Made by a program: the position numbers and the translations under genes. Of a stretch of 64,000 nt of DNA, positions 24,776 to 34,961 are shown one piece after another (positions within the stretch are counted from its first letter, which is position 1; every line of letters starts with the position of its first letter). The notes beneath the pieces are model-generated. The model worked only from the letters and a program-made list of their open reading frames with translations. It was not told the DNA's origin and did not search any database. Origin of the DNA: Flavobacterium panacagri (GTDB taxonomy: Bacteria > Bacteroidota > Bacteroidia > Flavobacteriales > Flavobacteriaceae); the NCBI RefSeq assembly GCF_030378165.1, contig NZ_CP119766.1:248001-312000 (forward strand), in the 5' to 3' direction.

Positions 24776-26554
24776 TTACATTCGTTCTGGAACTTCAATC
24801 CCTAATAACTGAAATGCAGATTTAATTACTTCTGCTACTTTTTGAGAAAGCTGCACTCTGAATATTTTTTTAGTTAGATCAACTTCTCCTAAAATATGCA
24901 CTGATTGATAAAATGAGTTATATTCTTTTACTAAATCGTAAGTATAATTAGCAATCAAAGCTGGACTGTGATTTTGTGCCGCATTTTGGATCACTTCTGG
25001 GAAAAGCTCAATTTGTTTTACCAATTCTTTTTCTTTTTCGTGAAGTTCTGCTATTTCAATTTTTACTGCGAAATCAAAATCTGCTTTACGAATAATTGAC
25101 TGAATTCTAGCATATGTATATTGAATAAACGGCCCTGTATTTCCAGCAAAATCAACCGATTCTTCTGGATTAAACAGAATACGTTTTTTAGGATCTACTT
25201 TTAAAATGTAATATTTTAAAGCTCCTAGTCCTATTGTTTTGTATAATTTTGCTTTTTCTTCAGTAGAATAGTAATCAAGCTTTCCTAAATCTTCCGAAAT
25301 TTTCTTTGCTGTATCGGTCATGTCTTGCATTAAATCGTCTGCATCTACAACAGTTCCCTCACGGCTTTTCATTTTTCCAGAAGGTAAATCAACCATTCCA
25401 TATGACAAATGATATAAGCTTGAAGCCCAGTCAAAACCAAGTTTTTTCAAAATTAAGAATAACACTTTAAAGTGATAATCTTGCTCGTTTCCAACGGTAT
25501 AAACCATTCCTCCCACATCCGGCATATCTTTTACACGCTGAATGGCAGTTCCAATATCCTGAGTCATGTAAACCGCAGTTCCATCAGAACGTAAAACGAT
25601 TTTACGGTCAAGACCTTCGTCTGTCAAATCAATCCAAACCGAACCATCAGGGTCTTTTTCAAAAACACCTTTATCTAAACCTACCTGAACAACATCTTTA
25701 CCTAATAAATAAGTATTGCTTTCGTAGTAATATCTATCAAAATCAACTCCAAGATTAGTATAAGTTGTAGCAAAACCTTCATAAACCCATTCGTTCATTT
25801 TTTTCCAAAGCGCAATCACTTTTTCATCACCAGCTTCCCATTTCTTAAGCATGTCTTGAGCTTCGATAATAATTGGGGCTTGTTTTTTAGCTTCCTCTTC
25901 TGTCTTACCCGCTTCCATTAAACCGTTAATTTCAGTTTTGTAAGCTTTATCAAATTCTACATAATATTTACCAACCAATTTATCTCCTTTCAAGCCAGAA
26001 GTTTCAGGAGTTTCTTCATTTCCGAATTTCTCCCATGCCAGCATCGATTTACAGATATGAATTCCTCTATCGTTGATAATTTGTGTTTTGTAAACTTTTT
26101 TACCAGAAGCTTTTAAAATTTCAGCAACAGAATAGCCTAATAAATTATTACGAACGTGACCTAAGTGCAGAGGTTTATTGGTATTTGGCGAAGAATATTC
26201 AACCATCACGGCTTTTTCAGCAGGATTTGGCTGCATAAAACCAAATTGTTTACCGTCTTTTATTGCGTTAAAGAAATTTAAATAATAGCTGTCTGAAATT
26301 ACAATATTCAAGAAACCAGAAACTACATTAAAGCGCGCTACTTCTTCAACGTTTTCAACTAAATAATTACCGATTTTGCTTCCCAATTCTGCCGGATTGC
26401 TTTTGATCACTTTCAACAGTGGAAAAATAACCATTGTAATATCGCCTTCAAACTCTTTTCTTGTAGTTTGAAATTCGATTTTATCAACAGTAACATCAAA
26501 TAATGCTTGTATTGATTTTTGTATAGAAGGTGTTAGAATTTGTGTTAATGACAT
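24776..26554 (-). CDS. argS: Arginyl-tRNA synthetase
   Basis: This 592-residue class I synthetase charges tRNA-Arg in the cytoplasm. The N-terminal Add1 domain (about 1-105) is followed by the Rossmann catalytic core with SSPNTNKPLHLGHVRNNLLG, where the HIGH motif appears as HLGH (130-133). The KMSKS-equivalent is GKMKSREGT, a common ArgRS variant. The C-terminal DALR anticodon-binding domain ends FQLLGIEVPERM. Length and motifs are normal. A TATCTTTG element on the minus strand (26576-26583) is a candidate -7 box. Confidence 0.97.
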   Translation of the reverse strand: MSLTQILTPSIQKSIQALFDVTVDKIEFQTTRKEFEGDITMVIFPLLKVIKSNPAELGSKIGNYLVENVEEVARFNVVSGFLNIVISDSYYLNFFNAIKDGKQFGFMQPNPAEKAVMVEYSSPNTNKPLHLGHVRNNLLGYSVAEILKASGKKVYKTQIINDRGIHICKSMLAWEKFGNEETPETSGLKGDKLVGKYYVEFDKAYKTEINGLMEAGKTEEEAKKQAPIIIEAQDMLKKWEAGDEKVIALWKKMNEWVYEGFATTYTNLGVDFDRYYYESNTYLLGKDVVQVGLDKGVFEKDPDGSVWIDLTDEGLDRKIVLRSDGTAVYMTQDIGTAIQRVKDMPDVGGMVYTVGNEQDYHFKVLFLILKKLGFDWASSLYHLSYGMVDLPSGKMKSREGTVVDADDLMQDMTDTAKKISEDLGKLDYYSTEEKAKLYKTIGLGALKYYILKVDPKKRILFNPEESVDFAGNTGPFIQYTYARIQSIIRKADFDFAVKIEIAELHEKEKELVKQIELFPEVIQNAAQNHSPALIANYTYDLVKEYNSFYQSVHILGEVDLTKKIFRVQLSQKVAEVIKSAFQLLGIEVPERM

Positions 26555-26887
26555 GTAAACTTATTTTAAAGTGAGCAAAGATACTGCTTATTCATCAATT
26601 AGAGAAAATCAAAAACATATTAAATTTAGTAAAAGAATTAGAATTTGCTAAAAAAGCAGAATTTTCAATTGTTAAAATTATCAAAAAACCAAAAGCCTAA
26701 TCTCTTATAAAACAAGACATGAGAAAGTTTTTATATTTTTTTTTACAATTTCCTGTAACATATCGAATAGGAAAGAGTCTTAATAGAGACTTCAAATTTT
26801 GTTTGAGGCAGCAAAAAATAAAAAAACAAAAAGATAATTTATACAATCATCATCATCAATCAAATCAAAACAATCAACAAGTAAATC
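26555..26887. other. Leader region of the TonB-receptor-like gene
   Basis: Between argS and the receptor gene lie 333 AT-rich bases. The plus strand has TCCTGTAAC (26751-26759) followed after 17 bases by GTC (26777-26779), which could be an ECF-sigma type promoter, but this is weak. A run of CAT/ATC triplets sits at 26850-26870. An 89-codon frame here overlaps the receptor gene and is not credible. Confidence 0.25.
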
Positions 26888-29308
26888 ATGAAATTAAAAT
26901 TCTTTCTGTTCGCATTATTGGGGGTAATTGCGACAGCACAAGCTCAGAATACGGGAACCATTTCTGGAAAAATAACAGAGAAATCTAACAGTATGCCAAT
27001 TTCTTATGCGACAGTTTCACTTAAAGAAAATGGCAAAATAGTTTCTGGAGTAAATACAGATGACAATGGAGATTTTTCATTTAAAAACATCGCTTTAAAA
27101 AGTTATACTATCGAAATTCAGTACATTGGATTTAGAAAATATATTGGTTCTGTTCTTTTAAGCGAAAACAAAAAAAATGCAACCGTAAATATTGCTCTTG
27201 AAGAAGAAGCAACGCAGCTTAAAGGCGTAAACATTATTGCAGAACGTTCTACAATCGAACAAAAAATCGATAGAAAAGTAGTTACAGTTGGTAAAGATTT
27301 AACAACTGCCGGTGCTTCGGCATCAGACATCATGAATAATATTCCTTCTGTGAATGTGGATCAAGACGGAAAACTTTCGCTTCGTGGCAACGATAATGTT
27401 CGTGTATTAATTGACGGTCGTCCGTCAAATATTGATCCTGCTCAACTACTAAAACAAATTCCATCAACATCAATCAAAAAAATTGAGCTGATTACCAATC
27501 CAAGTGCAAAATATAATCCAGAAGGAATGTCTGGGATTATCAATATTATTTTACATAAAAATGCAAATACTGGTTTTAATGGAACGTACAGCGGCGGTAT
27601 CACTTTTGGAGAAACGGCTAAATATAATCAATCTTTAGATTTAAACTATAAAACTGGAAAAGTAAATTTCTTTGGAAATGTGGGGCAAAACTTTGGAACC
27701 TACTTTAATGATGGTTTTATTAGAAGATTTGACCAAGATATCGTTCAGAATATTGACGTTATGAATGACAACGATTCTTATCTGTACAAAATAGGAATGG
27801 ATTATTTTATTGATGACCACAATACGTTATCGATTTATACCAATCAAAATAAATCGAACGGAAAAGGTTTTGTAGATACTGATATTGATTATAACAATGT
27901 TAGTAATTCTGATATTTCAAACATTTTTCAGAAATCAAGATATTGGGGACCAGATCAAGTTGGGACTTACAACTTGGCCTACAAACATATTTTCAAAAAA
28001 GAAGGACATACGTTAGATTTTGAAGGTAATTACAGTGATAATAAAGAAACACAGCATGCGTCTTTTGATACTGAAACCACAAAAACAGATAATACTGCTG
28101 GAAATATCTATTATGAAGATTATTTAAAAGGTACTCGAAAACTAACAACCCTAAATGTTGATTACGTAAACCCATTAAACGAAAAGACTACGCTAGAAGC
28201 TGGTGCTGAAGCTAGAATTACAAGAACTGGAAATGATTACATTACAGCAAATCCTTTGATTCCAGCAGCAGATCAAGTATCAAATTATACTTATGACACA
28301 GATATTTATTCTGCTTATGTAACTTTTGGACAGAAATATAAAAAATTCAGTTATCAAGTGGGAGCTCGTTTCGAAAGTTATAAAGCTGCTGCTAACTTAA
28401 ATCGTGGTCAAACTACTTTTAATGACGATTATATTACACTATATCCTTCTGCTTATTTAACGTACAACTTAACAGAGAAAAACACTTTACAGTTGAGTTA
28501 CAGCCGTCGTGTAGACCGTCCGAGTTTAGAACAGACAAAACCTATTCGTGAATTTGCTACGCCATTGGTAACGTCTTTAGGAAATCCTGAATTAAGACCA
28601 CAGTTTACCAATTCTGTTGAGGTAAATTATACTAAAACACTAGAAAAAGGAAGTTTTACAGCGGGTGTTTTTGTGAGAAGCATTAACGATCAGATCAGCA
28701 GAATTTTATATCCAGATCCAGCAGATCCAAATAAAGAAAAGCAGATTATGACTTATACCAATTACGATCATAATACAGCATATGGCTTTGAAGCTTCTTT
28801 CAACTACAAAATCACAAAATGGTGGGATATTCAGCCATCTATTGATTTTTCAAGTATTAATCAGCAAGGTATTGTATTCCAATATGATCCCATTGCGAAC
28901 GCCAGTAACCCCGTTGAAAGAAAAATTACAGTGGCTGCGTTTAACGCACGTATGAACTCCAATTTCAAAGCAAATAAACGTTTAAGCTTTTTATTATTCG
29001 GATTTTACAGAGGCGCAACTGATGGACTTCAGAACAACAATCACGAAATGTACAAAATGGATATTGGTTCCCGCTACACTTTGTTAGACAATAAAATGAA
29101 CATCAGTGTACGTTTCAATGACGTTTTCAACACCATGAAATATGCTTTTGATACTATGTATCCTTATCCGCAAGCAGGACAATTTACATGGGAAAGCCAG
29201 ACTGTTTACTTAGGTTTAACTTACAACTTTGGTGGTGGAAAAATTAAAAATTTACAGCGTAAACAAAGAGATGATAATACTAATAAAAGTGGAGGCGGTA
29301 TGTTCTAA
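26888..29308 (+). CDS. TonB-receptor-like outer-membrane beta-barrel protein (OMP_b-brl_3 type)
   Basis: This 806-residue protein has a signal peptide (MKLKFFLFALLGVIATAQAQ), a carboxypeptidase-regulatory-like beta sandwich (GTISGKITEKSNSMPISYATVSL, about 24-105), a plug-like domain (GASASDIMNNIPSVNVDQDGKLSLRGNDNVRVLIDG to IINIILHKNANTGF) and a barrel with the typical LSYSRRVDRPSLEQTKP and LGNPELRPQFTNSVE motifs. It lacks a clear TonB box and belongs to the receptor-like barrel family common in Bacteroidota. The ligand is unknown. The C-terminus is a short Lys/Asn/Gly-rich tail. It is a single gene. Confidence 0.88.
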   Translation: MKLKFFLFALLGVIATAQAQNTGTISGKITEKSNSMPISYATVSLKENGKIVSGVNTDDNGDFSFKNIALKSYTIEIQYIGFRKYIGSVLLSENKKNATVNIALEEEATQLKGVNIIAERSTIEQKIDRKVVTVGKDLTTAGASASDIMNNIPSVNVDQDGKLSLRGNDNVRVLIDGRPSNIDPAQLLKQIPSTSIKKIELITNPSAKYNPEGMSGIINIILHKNANTGFNGTYSGGITFGETAKYNQSLDLNYKTGKVNFFGNVGQNFGTYFNDGFIRRFDQDIVQNIDVMNDNDSYLYKIGMDYFIDDHNTLSIYTNQNKSNGKGFVDTDIDYNNVSNSDISNIFQKSRYWGPDQVGTYNLAYKHIFKKEGHTLDFEGNYSDNKETQHASFDTETTKTDNTAGNIYYEDYLKGTRKLTTLNVDYVNPLNEKTTLEAGAEARITRTGNDYITANPLIPAADQVSNYTYDTDIYSAYVTFGQKYKKFSYQVGARFESYKAAANLNRGQTTFNDDYITLYPSAYLTYNLTEKNTLQLSYSRRVDRPSLEQTKPIREFATPLVTSLGNPELRPQFTNSVEVNYTKTLEKGSFTAGVFVRSINDQISRILYPDPADPNKEKQIMTYTNYDHNTAYGFEASFNYKITKWWDIQPSIDFSSINQQGIVFQYDPIANASNPVERKITVAAFNARMNSNFKANKRLSFLLFGFYRGATDGLQNNNHEMYKMDIGSRYTLLDNKMNISVRFNDVFNTMKYAFDTMYPYPQAGQFTWESQTVYLGLTYNFGGGKIKNLQRKQRDDNTNKSGGGMF

Positions 29309-29358
29309 TTCCAGTTTATTAGATGTATTTTAATATTTTAAATAAATTCTTGTAGAAA

Positions 29359-29390
29359 AAAAGCCTGGAGTATGCCAACTCCAGGCTTTT
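29359..29390. terminator. Shared convergent terminator
   Basis: A 13-bp perfect stem, AAAAGCCTGGAGT (29359-29371) and ACTCCAGGCTTTT (29378-29390), with the loop ATGCCA. It serves both the receptor-like gene and cutC. Confidence 0.88.
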
Positions 29391-29403
29391 CTATTTTTAT
29401 CAA

Positions 29404-30075
29404 TTATAAAAAGTTTTTAAGTTCTCTTATTTCTTCAGGATTTGCAGTTTCAGTGTTGTCTGTTACAGCAGAAGAATGATAAAAAGTTAAATCCAGTTTT
29501 TCCTGTAATAACTTTATATTCGAAGACCTTAAACCACCTCCTGGCATAATTTCGATCCTGTCTCCAGCCAATTCTTGAATTCGCTGCAAAGCAAAAATAC
29601 CTTCTTCGACATTTATTCCTTGCCCCGAAGTTAAAATAGTTTTAAAACCGCATTCTATAACATCTTCTAAGGATTTCTCTACATTTTTAACCACATCAAA
29701 AGCACGGTGAAAAGTACACGAAAGAGGATGCGCTAAATGAACTAATTCTTTATTCTGCTTTTTATTTAATTTTCCGTTATCCTTCAAAATTCCGAAAACA
29801 AAACCATCTACACCTAGTTTTTTAAACTGTTTAATATCTTGTTTCATTTCTGTCAGTTCTTCATCAGAATAAACAAAATCACCACCTCGGGGTCTAATAA
29901 TTACGTGCATCTTAATATTTAGGTCTTCGCGGACTTTTAATACCAAAATAGAATTTGGTGTGGTTCCTCCAAGATTCATATTTTCACAGAGTTCAATTCT
30001 GTCTGCTCCATTTTCCTGAGCTATTATTGCCGATTCGTAATTAAAACAAGCTATTTCTAGTTGATTTTTTTTCAT
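29404..30075 (-). CDS. cutC: CutC family protein (copper homeostasis)
   Basis: This 223-residue TIM-barrel protein has the family motifs EIACFNYESAIIAQENGADRIELCENMNLGGTTPN, MHVIIRPRGGDFVYSDEE, FVFGILKDNGKL, and EIMPGGGLRSSNI. CutC proteins have been linked to copper handling in some bacteria, but the biochemical role is unsettled and the E. coli effect has been questioned. Nothing around it concerns copper. It sits downstream of fabH on the minus strand, separated by a palindromic repeat and a terminator, so it is probably transcribed on its own. Confidence 0.88.
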   Translation of the reverse strand: MKKNQLEIACFNYESAIIAQENGADRIELCENMNLGGTTPNSILVLKVREDLNIKMHVIIRPRGGDFVYSDEELTEMKQDIKQFKKLGVDGFVFGILKDNGKLNKKQNKELVHLAHPLSCTFHRAFDVVKNVEKSLEDVIECGFKTILTSGQGINVEEGIFALQRIQELAGDRIEIMPGGGLRSSNIKLLQEKLDLTFYHSSAVTDNTETANPEEIRELKNFL

Positions 30076-30103
30076 TGTGATTGAAATGTTTTTTATTCAA
30101 ATA

Positions 30104-30136
30104 AGACCTAACAGGTTTTAAAAACCTGTTAGGTCT
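30104..30136. repeat. 33-nt odd-centred palindrome (family copy 3)
   Basis: AGACCTAACAGGTTTT, one A, then the exact complement: a perfect 16-bp stem. Its inner 27 nt (30107-30133) have the same 13-1-13 layout as the copies at 4871 and 4959. Confidence 0.75.
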
Positions 30137-30152
30137 GAGTGCGCAATTTATA

Positions 30153-30182
30153 AAAAAACCCGCTCCAAAACGAAGCAGGTTT
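30153..30182 (-). terminator. fabH terminator
   Basis: AAACCCGCT (30156-30164) pairs with AGCAGGTTT (30174-30182) with one mismatch. An A-run on the plus strand supplies the U-run. Confidence 0.7.
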
Positions 30183-30206
30183 AAAATATAATGTAAGATG
30201 ATTATT

Positions 30207-31214
30207 TTACCATTTAATAATAGCACTTGCCCAGGTAAATCCGCTACCAAAGGCTGCTAAAACTACAGTATCTCCTGATTTGATTTTTCCTTGTTCCCAA
30301 GCTTCAGTCAAAGCAATCGGAATAGAGGCTGCAGTTGTATTTCCATATTTTTGAATATTATTGTGAACTTGATCATCTGTCAATTTAAATTTGTTCTGAA
30401 TGAACTGAGAAATTCTCAAATTGGCTTGATGTGGAATCAGCATATCGATATCTGAAACCTGAAGACCATTTGCTTCTAATCCTTCGTTGATTACTTCTGC
30501 AAAACGAACTACAGCATTTTTAAATACAAACTGACCGTTCATATATGGATAATAACTTTCATCATTTGGATCATTGTCTGCAATAATATCAGTTACCCAG
30601 CGTGCTCCCATTCCTGGTGCCTGTAACGCTAATTCTTCTGCATGCTCTCCTTCAGAGTGTAAATGAGTAGAAAGAATTCCTTTGCTTAGATCTTCTTCTC
30701 TGCTTAAAACTGCTGCTCCTGCTCCATCTCCAAAAATTACTGAAACACCTCGACCACGAGTTGTCATGTCTAATCCTGTTGAATGAACCTCAGAACCAAT
30801 TACCAAAATGTTCTTATACATTCCAGTTTTGATATATTGATCTGCAACAGAAAGTGCATAAACAAATCCTGAACATTGGTTTCTAACATCTAAAGCCCCA
30901 ACAGTTCTTAACCCCAAATCTCTCTGTACCAAAACACCTGGTCCTGGAAAATAGTAATCTGGACTTAACGTAGCAAAAACTACAAAGTCAATATCTTCTT
31001 TGGCAACGCCAGAACGTTCGATTGCAATTTTAGCTGCTTTCACTCCCATTGAAGTTGTGGTGTCTTCTCCACGAATAATATGTCTACGCTCTTGAATTCC
31101 AGTTCTTTCCTGAATCCATTCGTCATTGGTATCCATTATCTTAGACAAATCATCATTAGTCACCACATTAGAAGGAACATAATATCCTAAACCAGCTATT
31201 TTTGAATGATACAT
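30207..31214 (-). CDS. fabH: 3-oxoacyl-ACP synthase III
   Basis: This 335-residue thiolase-fold enzyme condenses acetyl-CoA (or a branched primer) with malonyl-ACP to start fatty acid synthesis. The catalytic triad is visible: C114 in DVRNQCSGFVYAL, the histidine in IPHQANLRI, and the asparagine in YGNTTAASIPIAL. The glycine-rich end AAFGSGFTWASAIIKW is standard. Flavobacteria make iso-branched fatty acids, so a branched-chain primer preference is likely but not shown. A TAAATTTG element on the minus strand (31247-31254) is a candidate -7 box. It is not part of a fab cluster here. Confidence 0.95.
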   Translation of the reverse strand: MYHSKIAGLGYYVPSNVVTNDDLSKIMDTNDEWIQERTGIQERRHIIRGEDTTTSMGVKAAKIAIERSGVAKEDIDFVVFATLSPDYYFPGPGVLVQRDLGLRTVGALDVRNQCSGFVYALSVADQYIKTGMYKNILVIGSEVHSTGLDMTTRGRGVSVIFGDGAGAAVLSREEDLSKGILSTHLHSEGEHAEELALQAPGMGARWVTDIIADNDPNDESYYPYMNGQFVFKNAVVRFAEVINEGLEANGLQVSDIDMLIPHQANLRISQFIQNKFKLTDDQVHNNIQKYGNTTAASIPIALTEAWEQGKIKSGDTVVLAAFGSGFTWASAIIKW

Positions 31215-31478
31215 ACTCTATTATTATTTATTAAAAATTTGGATTGCAAATTTACGCATACTTTAAAATATACGTACACAAAATACTATTTTTTTCGTAA
31301 TTAGCAATTTAATATCATTTAATTATATGGCATTTTAACTGTTTTTATATTTTGAAAAAACAGCATTTTGTGTTATTCTTTGAAAAAAATTAAAAATAAG
31401 CACTAAAATGTAACAAGACAAATGTATTTTAGACAAACATTTCTAAACACCATTTTTTTAAACCACAAAACTTAAATT

Positions 31479-33890
31479 ATGAAATTAAAGATTACCTTGT
31501 TCTTGCTTTTCAGTTTTGGCTCTTATTCTTTTGCTCAAGAGAACCTAACCTACCAAAAACCTCCAAAATCTATTCTAGATTTAGCCGATTATCAAAGAGC
31601 TCCTTCAGTGTCTATGGATACCAAAAAAGAAAACATGCTCTTAATGTATCGAAATACATACAAAACACTGGACGATTTAAACCAAGACGAAGTTCGTTTA
31701 GCTGGTTTAAGGATTAACCCTGTTACCAATATATCTAGTACCGTAACTTATATCAATAATCTTAAACTGCGAAAAATAAGCGGTAAAGACGAAGTTCAGG
31801 TTATTGGTTTACCCGAAAATCCAAAAATCGCTAATATAATATGGTCTCCAAATGACAAAAAAATTCTGTTTTCTCATACTACAAACACAGGTGTAGAACT
31901 TTGGGTTTTAGATGTTGCATCGGCACAGGCCAAAAAACTTACCGAAGCTACTGTAAATGCTAATTTAGGAAATCCGTTCAGCTGGTTTTCTGACAATGAA
32001 ACGATTCTGGTAAAAATGCTTCCTAAAAACAAACCTGCTCTTTTAGATTCTAAAAAAGATTTGCCAACCGGACCAATTGTTTCTAATACTTCTGGAGAAA
32101 AATCCCAAAACAGAACCTATCCGGATATGCTGAAAAACAAAAATGATGAAATCAATTTTGAAAACAGTATTACCTCCGAATTGTACAAAGTAAAACTAAA
32201 TGGGGATGCCATTTTGTTTAAAGAAGCTGCCATGTTTGCTGGAGAGAGAATTTCACCAGACGGAAATTATATTATGCTGACTACAATTCACAAACCATTT
32301 TCATATGTAGTCCCTCTAAATAGATTTCCTTCTAAAACTGTAGTTTATGATATAAGAGGAAAAGAAATTAAAACAGTTAATGAAGTACCTCTAAACGAAA
32401 TTATGCCTAAAGGCTTTATGGCTGTTCGAAAAGGAAAAAGAGAAATGAGCTGGAGAAATGACAAACCTGCAACTCTTTCTTATGTTGTAGCATTAGACGA
32501 AGGAGATCCGGCAAAAAAAGTCGATTTTAGAGATGAGGTTTTTCTGTGGGATGCACCATTTGAAAAAGAAGCTTCTTCATTGGTAAAAACACCGCAACGT
32601 TACGATGACATTAAATGGGGAAATGACAATATTGCAATCCTTACAGATCAATGGTATGACACTAGAAATACCAAATCTTATTTAATCAATCCATCCAATC
32701 CAAGTCAGCAACCAAAAGTAATTACGGATAGAAATTCACAAGACGTTTATTCAGATCCAGGCAATTTTGAAACTCGTAAAAACGAGTATAACAAATATGT
32801 TTTAGCTATTGAAAAAGACAATCTGTACAGAATTGGAGACGGCTATACAAAAAATGGCCAATTCCCTTTTATTGAGGAATTCAATGTTAAAACTTTGAAA
32901 TCAAAACATATTTATACTTCATCTTATAAAGATAAAAAAGAAGATATTATAGAAATAGAAGATTTCAAATCGGGGAAAGTTTTGGTTCAGATCCAGTCAA
33001 AAACAGACTATCCAAATTATTACTTCAGAAATATTAAAAAACAAAACAGCTTAACAGCGATTACTGATTTTAAAAATCCTTTTGAAAGCATTAAAAATGT
33101 CAGCAAAGAAGTTATCAAATACAAACGTAAAGACGGATTAGAACTTTCCGGAACTTTATATCTTCCAGCTGGTTATGATAAAACGAAAAAAGAAAAACTC
33201 CCGCTATTAATCTGGGCTTATCCAGCGGAATATAAAGACAGAAATAGTGCTTCTCAGTCTACTCAAAACTCAAACGAATTTACATTTCCATACTATGGTT
33301 CATTTGTATATTGGGTTACCAAAGGATATGTTGTTTTAGATGATGCGGCTTTCCCAATTATTGGAGAAGGTAATACAGAACCAAACGACAACTTTATTTC
33401 GCAGTTAGTAGACAATGCTGCAGCAGCAATTGATGCTGTAGATGCTTTAGGCTATATTAACCGTAAAAAAGTGGCTGTCGGCGGGCATTCGTATGGTGCT
33501 TTTATGACAGCGAACTTATTAACACATTCTAACTTATTTGCCTGCGGAATTGCGAGAAGCGGTGCTTACAACAGAACATTAACTCCGTTTGGTTTTCAAA
33601 CTGAACAGCGTAATTACTGGGAAGTTCCAGAAGTATACAACACCATGTCGCCTTTTATGAATGCTGATAAAATGAAAACTCCTATTTTATTAGTCCACGG
33701 TGAAGCCGATAACAATCCTGGAACTTTTACGCTGCAGACAGAACGTTATTTCCAAGCTTTAAAAGGTTTAGGAGCACCTGCAAGAATGGTTATTTTACCT
33801 AAAGAATCACATGGTTATGCCGCAAAAGAAAATATTTTACACCTTCTTTGGGAGCAAGACCAATTCTTAGATAAATATTTGAAAAACTAA
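31479..33890 (+). CDS. Exported S9-family prolyl oligopeptidase-like peptidase
   Basis: This 803-residue protein has a signal peptide (MKLKITLFLLFSFGSYSFAQ). An N-terminal beta-propeller-like region (about 100-540) is followed by an alpha/beta hydrolase domain with the catalytic triad S671 (GGHSYGAFM), D744 (HGEADNNPG) and H778 (KESHGY). Such peptidases cleave short peptides in the periplasm and probably help with peptide nutrition. The length is typical for the DPP/AAP-like group. It is a single gene followed by two hairpins. Confidence 0.92.
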   Translation: MKLKITLFLLFSFGSYSFAQENLTYQKPPKSILDLADYQRAPSVSMDTKKENMLLMYRNTYKTLDDLNQDEVRLAGLRINPVTNISSTVTYINNLKLRKISGKDEVQVIGLPENPKIANIIWSPNDKKILFSHTTNTGVELWVLDVASAQAKKLTEATVNANLGNPFSWFSDNETILVKMLPKNKPALLDSKKDLPTGPIVSNTSGEKSQNRTYPDMLKNKNDEINFENSITSELYKVKLNGDAILFKEAAMFAGERISPDGNYIMLTTIHKPFSYVVPLNRFPSKTVVYDIRGKEIKTVNEVPLNEIMPKGFMAVRKGKREMSWRNDKPATLSYVVALDEGDPAKKVDFRDEVFLWDAPFEKEASSLVKTPQRYDDIKWGNDNIAILTDQWYDTRNTKSYLINPSNPSQQPKVITDRNSQDVYSDPGNFETRKNEYNKYVLAIEKDNLYRIGDGYTKNGQFPFIEEFNVKTLKSKHIYTSSYKDKKEDIIEIEDFKSGKVLVQIQSKTDYPNYYFRNIKKQNSLTAITDFKNPFESIKNVSKEVIKYKRKDGLELSGTLYLPAGYDKTKKEKLPLLIWAYPAEYKDRNSASQSTQNSNEFTFPYYGSFVYWVTKGYVVLDDAAFPIIGEGNTEPNDNFISQLVDNAAAAIDAVDALGYINRKKVAVGGHSYGAFMTANLLTHSNLFACGIARSGAYNRTLTPFGFQTEQRNYWEVPEVYNTMSPFMNADKMKTPILLVHGEADNNPGTFTLQTERYFQALKGLGAPARMVILPKESHGYAAKENILHLLWEQDQFLDKYLKN

Positions 33891-33906
33891 TTTCGTATCA
33901 AAAGCA

Positions 33907-33937
33907 AACCCGACAGGCTTTGGAAACCTGTCGGGTT
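33907..33937. repeat. Odd-centred palindrome, also a likely terminator (family copy 4)
   Basis: AACCCGACAGG and CCTGTCGGGTT form an 11-bp stem. The inner 27 nt (33909-33935) again have a 13-1-13 layout with one mismatch and one wobble. It lies 17 bases after the S9 peptidase stop. Confidence 0.6.
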
Positions 33938-33957
33938 ATTATAACTTAATATTTTTC

Positions 33958-33992
33958 AACCCGATAGAGTAAAAACCTATCGGGTTATTTTT
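33958..33992 (+). terminator. Second hairpin after the S9 peptidase gene
   Basis: AACCCGATAG (33958-33967) pairs with CTATCGGGTT (33977-33986), followed by ATTTTTT. It closes the space against the convergent ABC ATPase gene. The stem shares the AACCCGA start with the preceding palindrome. Confidence 0.75.
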
Positions 33993-34942
33993 TATAAATA
34001 ATTTAAAGCTAAAAATACTTCTTGTTCAACTGGTAAATCTATTTCGCTTTCAAAAAAGATTAACTGTCTTTTATAAACAGTTTCAATTAGATAATGACTT
34101 CCTCTAAAATAAGTCCTTCTAATTTTTACCATTAATTTAGACTCCGAAACCATTTTAAACTGGTGCGGATACACTAATGTTTTATGCGTTTCATCTTCAT
34201 ATGACAATAATAAATGAGTTGGAATTTCATTTACTTCCCCAAATAGCGAAGCCACATACTTTATTTTTGGATCCTCATAAATCTTAGAAGGATCATCTTT
34301 AACAAGCACTTCTCCATTTCGCATTACAATCGCTTGATCTGCAAAAGACAAAGCATCTGTACTGTCATGCGTTGCAATGATGCAGGTAATTCCTTTTTGC
34401 TTTAAATAACGGAACAAATTACGGCGAAGCGCATTTTTTCTAAAAGCATCAATCTGGCTGAATGGTTCATCCAGTAAAATTACTTCTGGTTCCAGAGCTA
34501 GAACTCTAACCAATGCCACACGTTGCTGTTGTCCACCACTTAAAAACTTAGTTTTCACGTTAGCAAACGAATCCATTTCTACCATTTCAAGCAATTCCTG
34601 AACACGCAGTTTTTTCATGTTGGCAAAACCATTCGAAAGAAACTTACCTACGTTTTCTGCCACAGTTTCATACGGAGACAAATCAAAATCCTGTGCCAGA
34701 TATTTCATATAAGGCATTCCTGGAATCAAATTGAATTTTGGCCCCAAAATAGGTTTACCTTCGTAAGAGATATTCCCTTCATCTAAATCATACAAACCGT
34801 ATATAAGTTTAAGCAACGTACTTTTTCCGCAGCCACTTTCACCAATAATAGCAATGTTCTGTCCTTTCTCAATAGAAAAAGAAATATTTTTTATGACGGG
34901 GCTGTCGGTATAAGTAAAAGATATATTTTGAATGTCAAGCAT
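33992..34942 (-). CDS. ABC transporter ATP-binding protein (PotA/CysA-like, no adjacent permease)
   Basis: This 316-residue protein has Walker A GESGCGKST, signature LSGGQQQRVALVRVLALEP, Walker B VILLDEPF, the D-loop SQIDAF and the switch histidine in CIIATHD. After the ATPase domain a C-terminal region of about 90 residues (from about 225) resembles the regulatory beta domain of the CysA/PotA/ModC branch, with segments such as MVKIRRTYFRGSHYLIETVYK. No permease or binding-protein gene is adjacent on either side, so the transported substrate is unknown. It has its own promoter. Confidence 0.88.
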   Translation of the reverse strand: MLDIQNISFTYTDSPVIKNISFSIEKGQNIAIIGESGCGKSTLLKLIYGLYDLDEGNISYEGKPILGPKFNLIPGMPYMKYLAQDFDLSPYETVAENVGKFLSNGFANMKKLRVQELLEMVEMDSFANVKTKFLSGGQQQRVALVRVLALEPEVILLDEPFSQIDAFRKNALRRNLFRYLKQKGITCIIATHDSTDALSFADQAIVMRNGEVLVKDDPSKIYEDPKIKYVASLFGEVNEIPTHLLLSYEDETHKTLVYPHQFKMVSESKLMVKIRRTYFRGSHYLIETVYKRQLIFFESEIDLPVEQEVFLALNYL

Positions 34943-34961
34943 GAGTTGTAATATGAGAGGT

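Noticed and set aside
26719..26988. 89-codon plus-strand frame upstream of the receptor-like gene
   Set aside because: Low-complexity and Asn/His/Gln-rich, and it overlaps the first 100 bases of a well-supported gene in another frame.
30041..30250. 69-codon minus-strand frame between cutC and fabH
   Set aside because: It runs through the palindrome and the fabH terminator and overlaps both genes out of frame.
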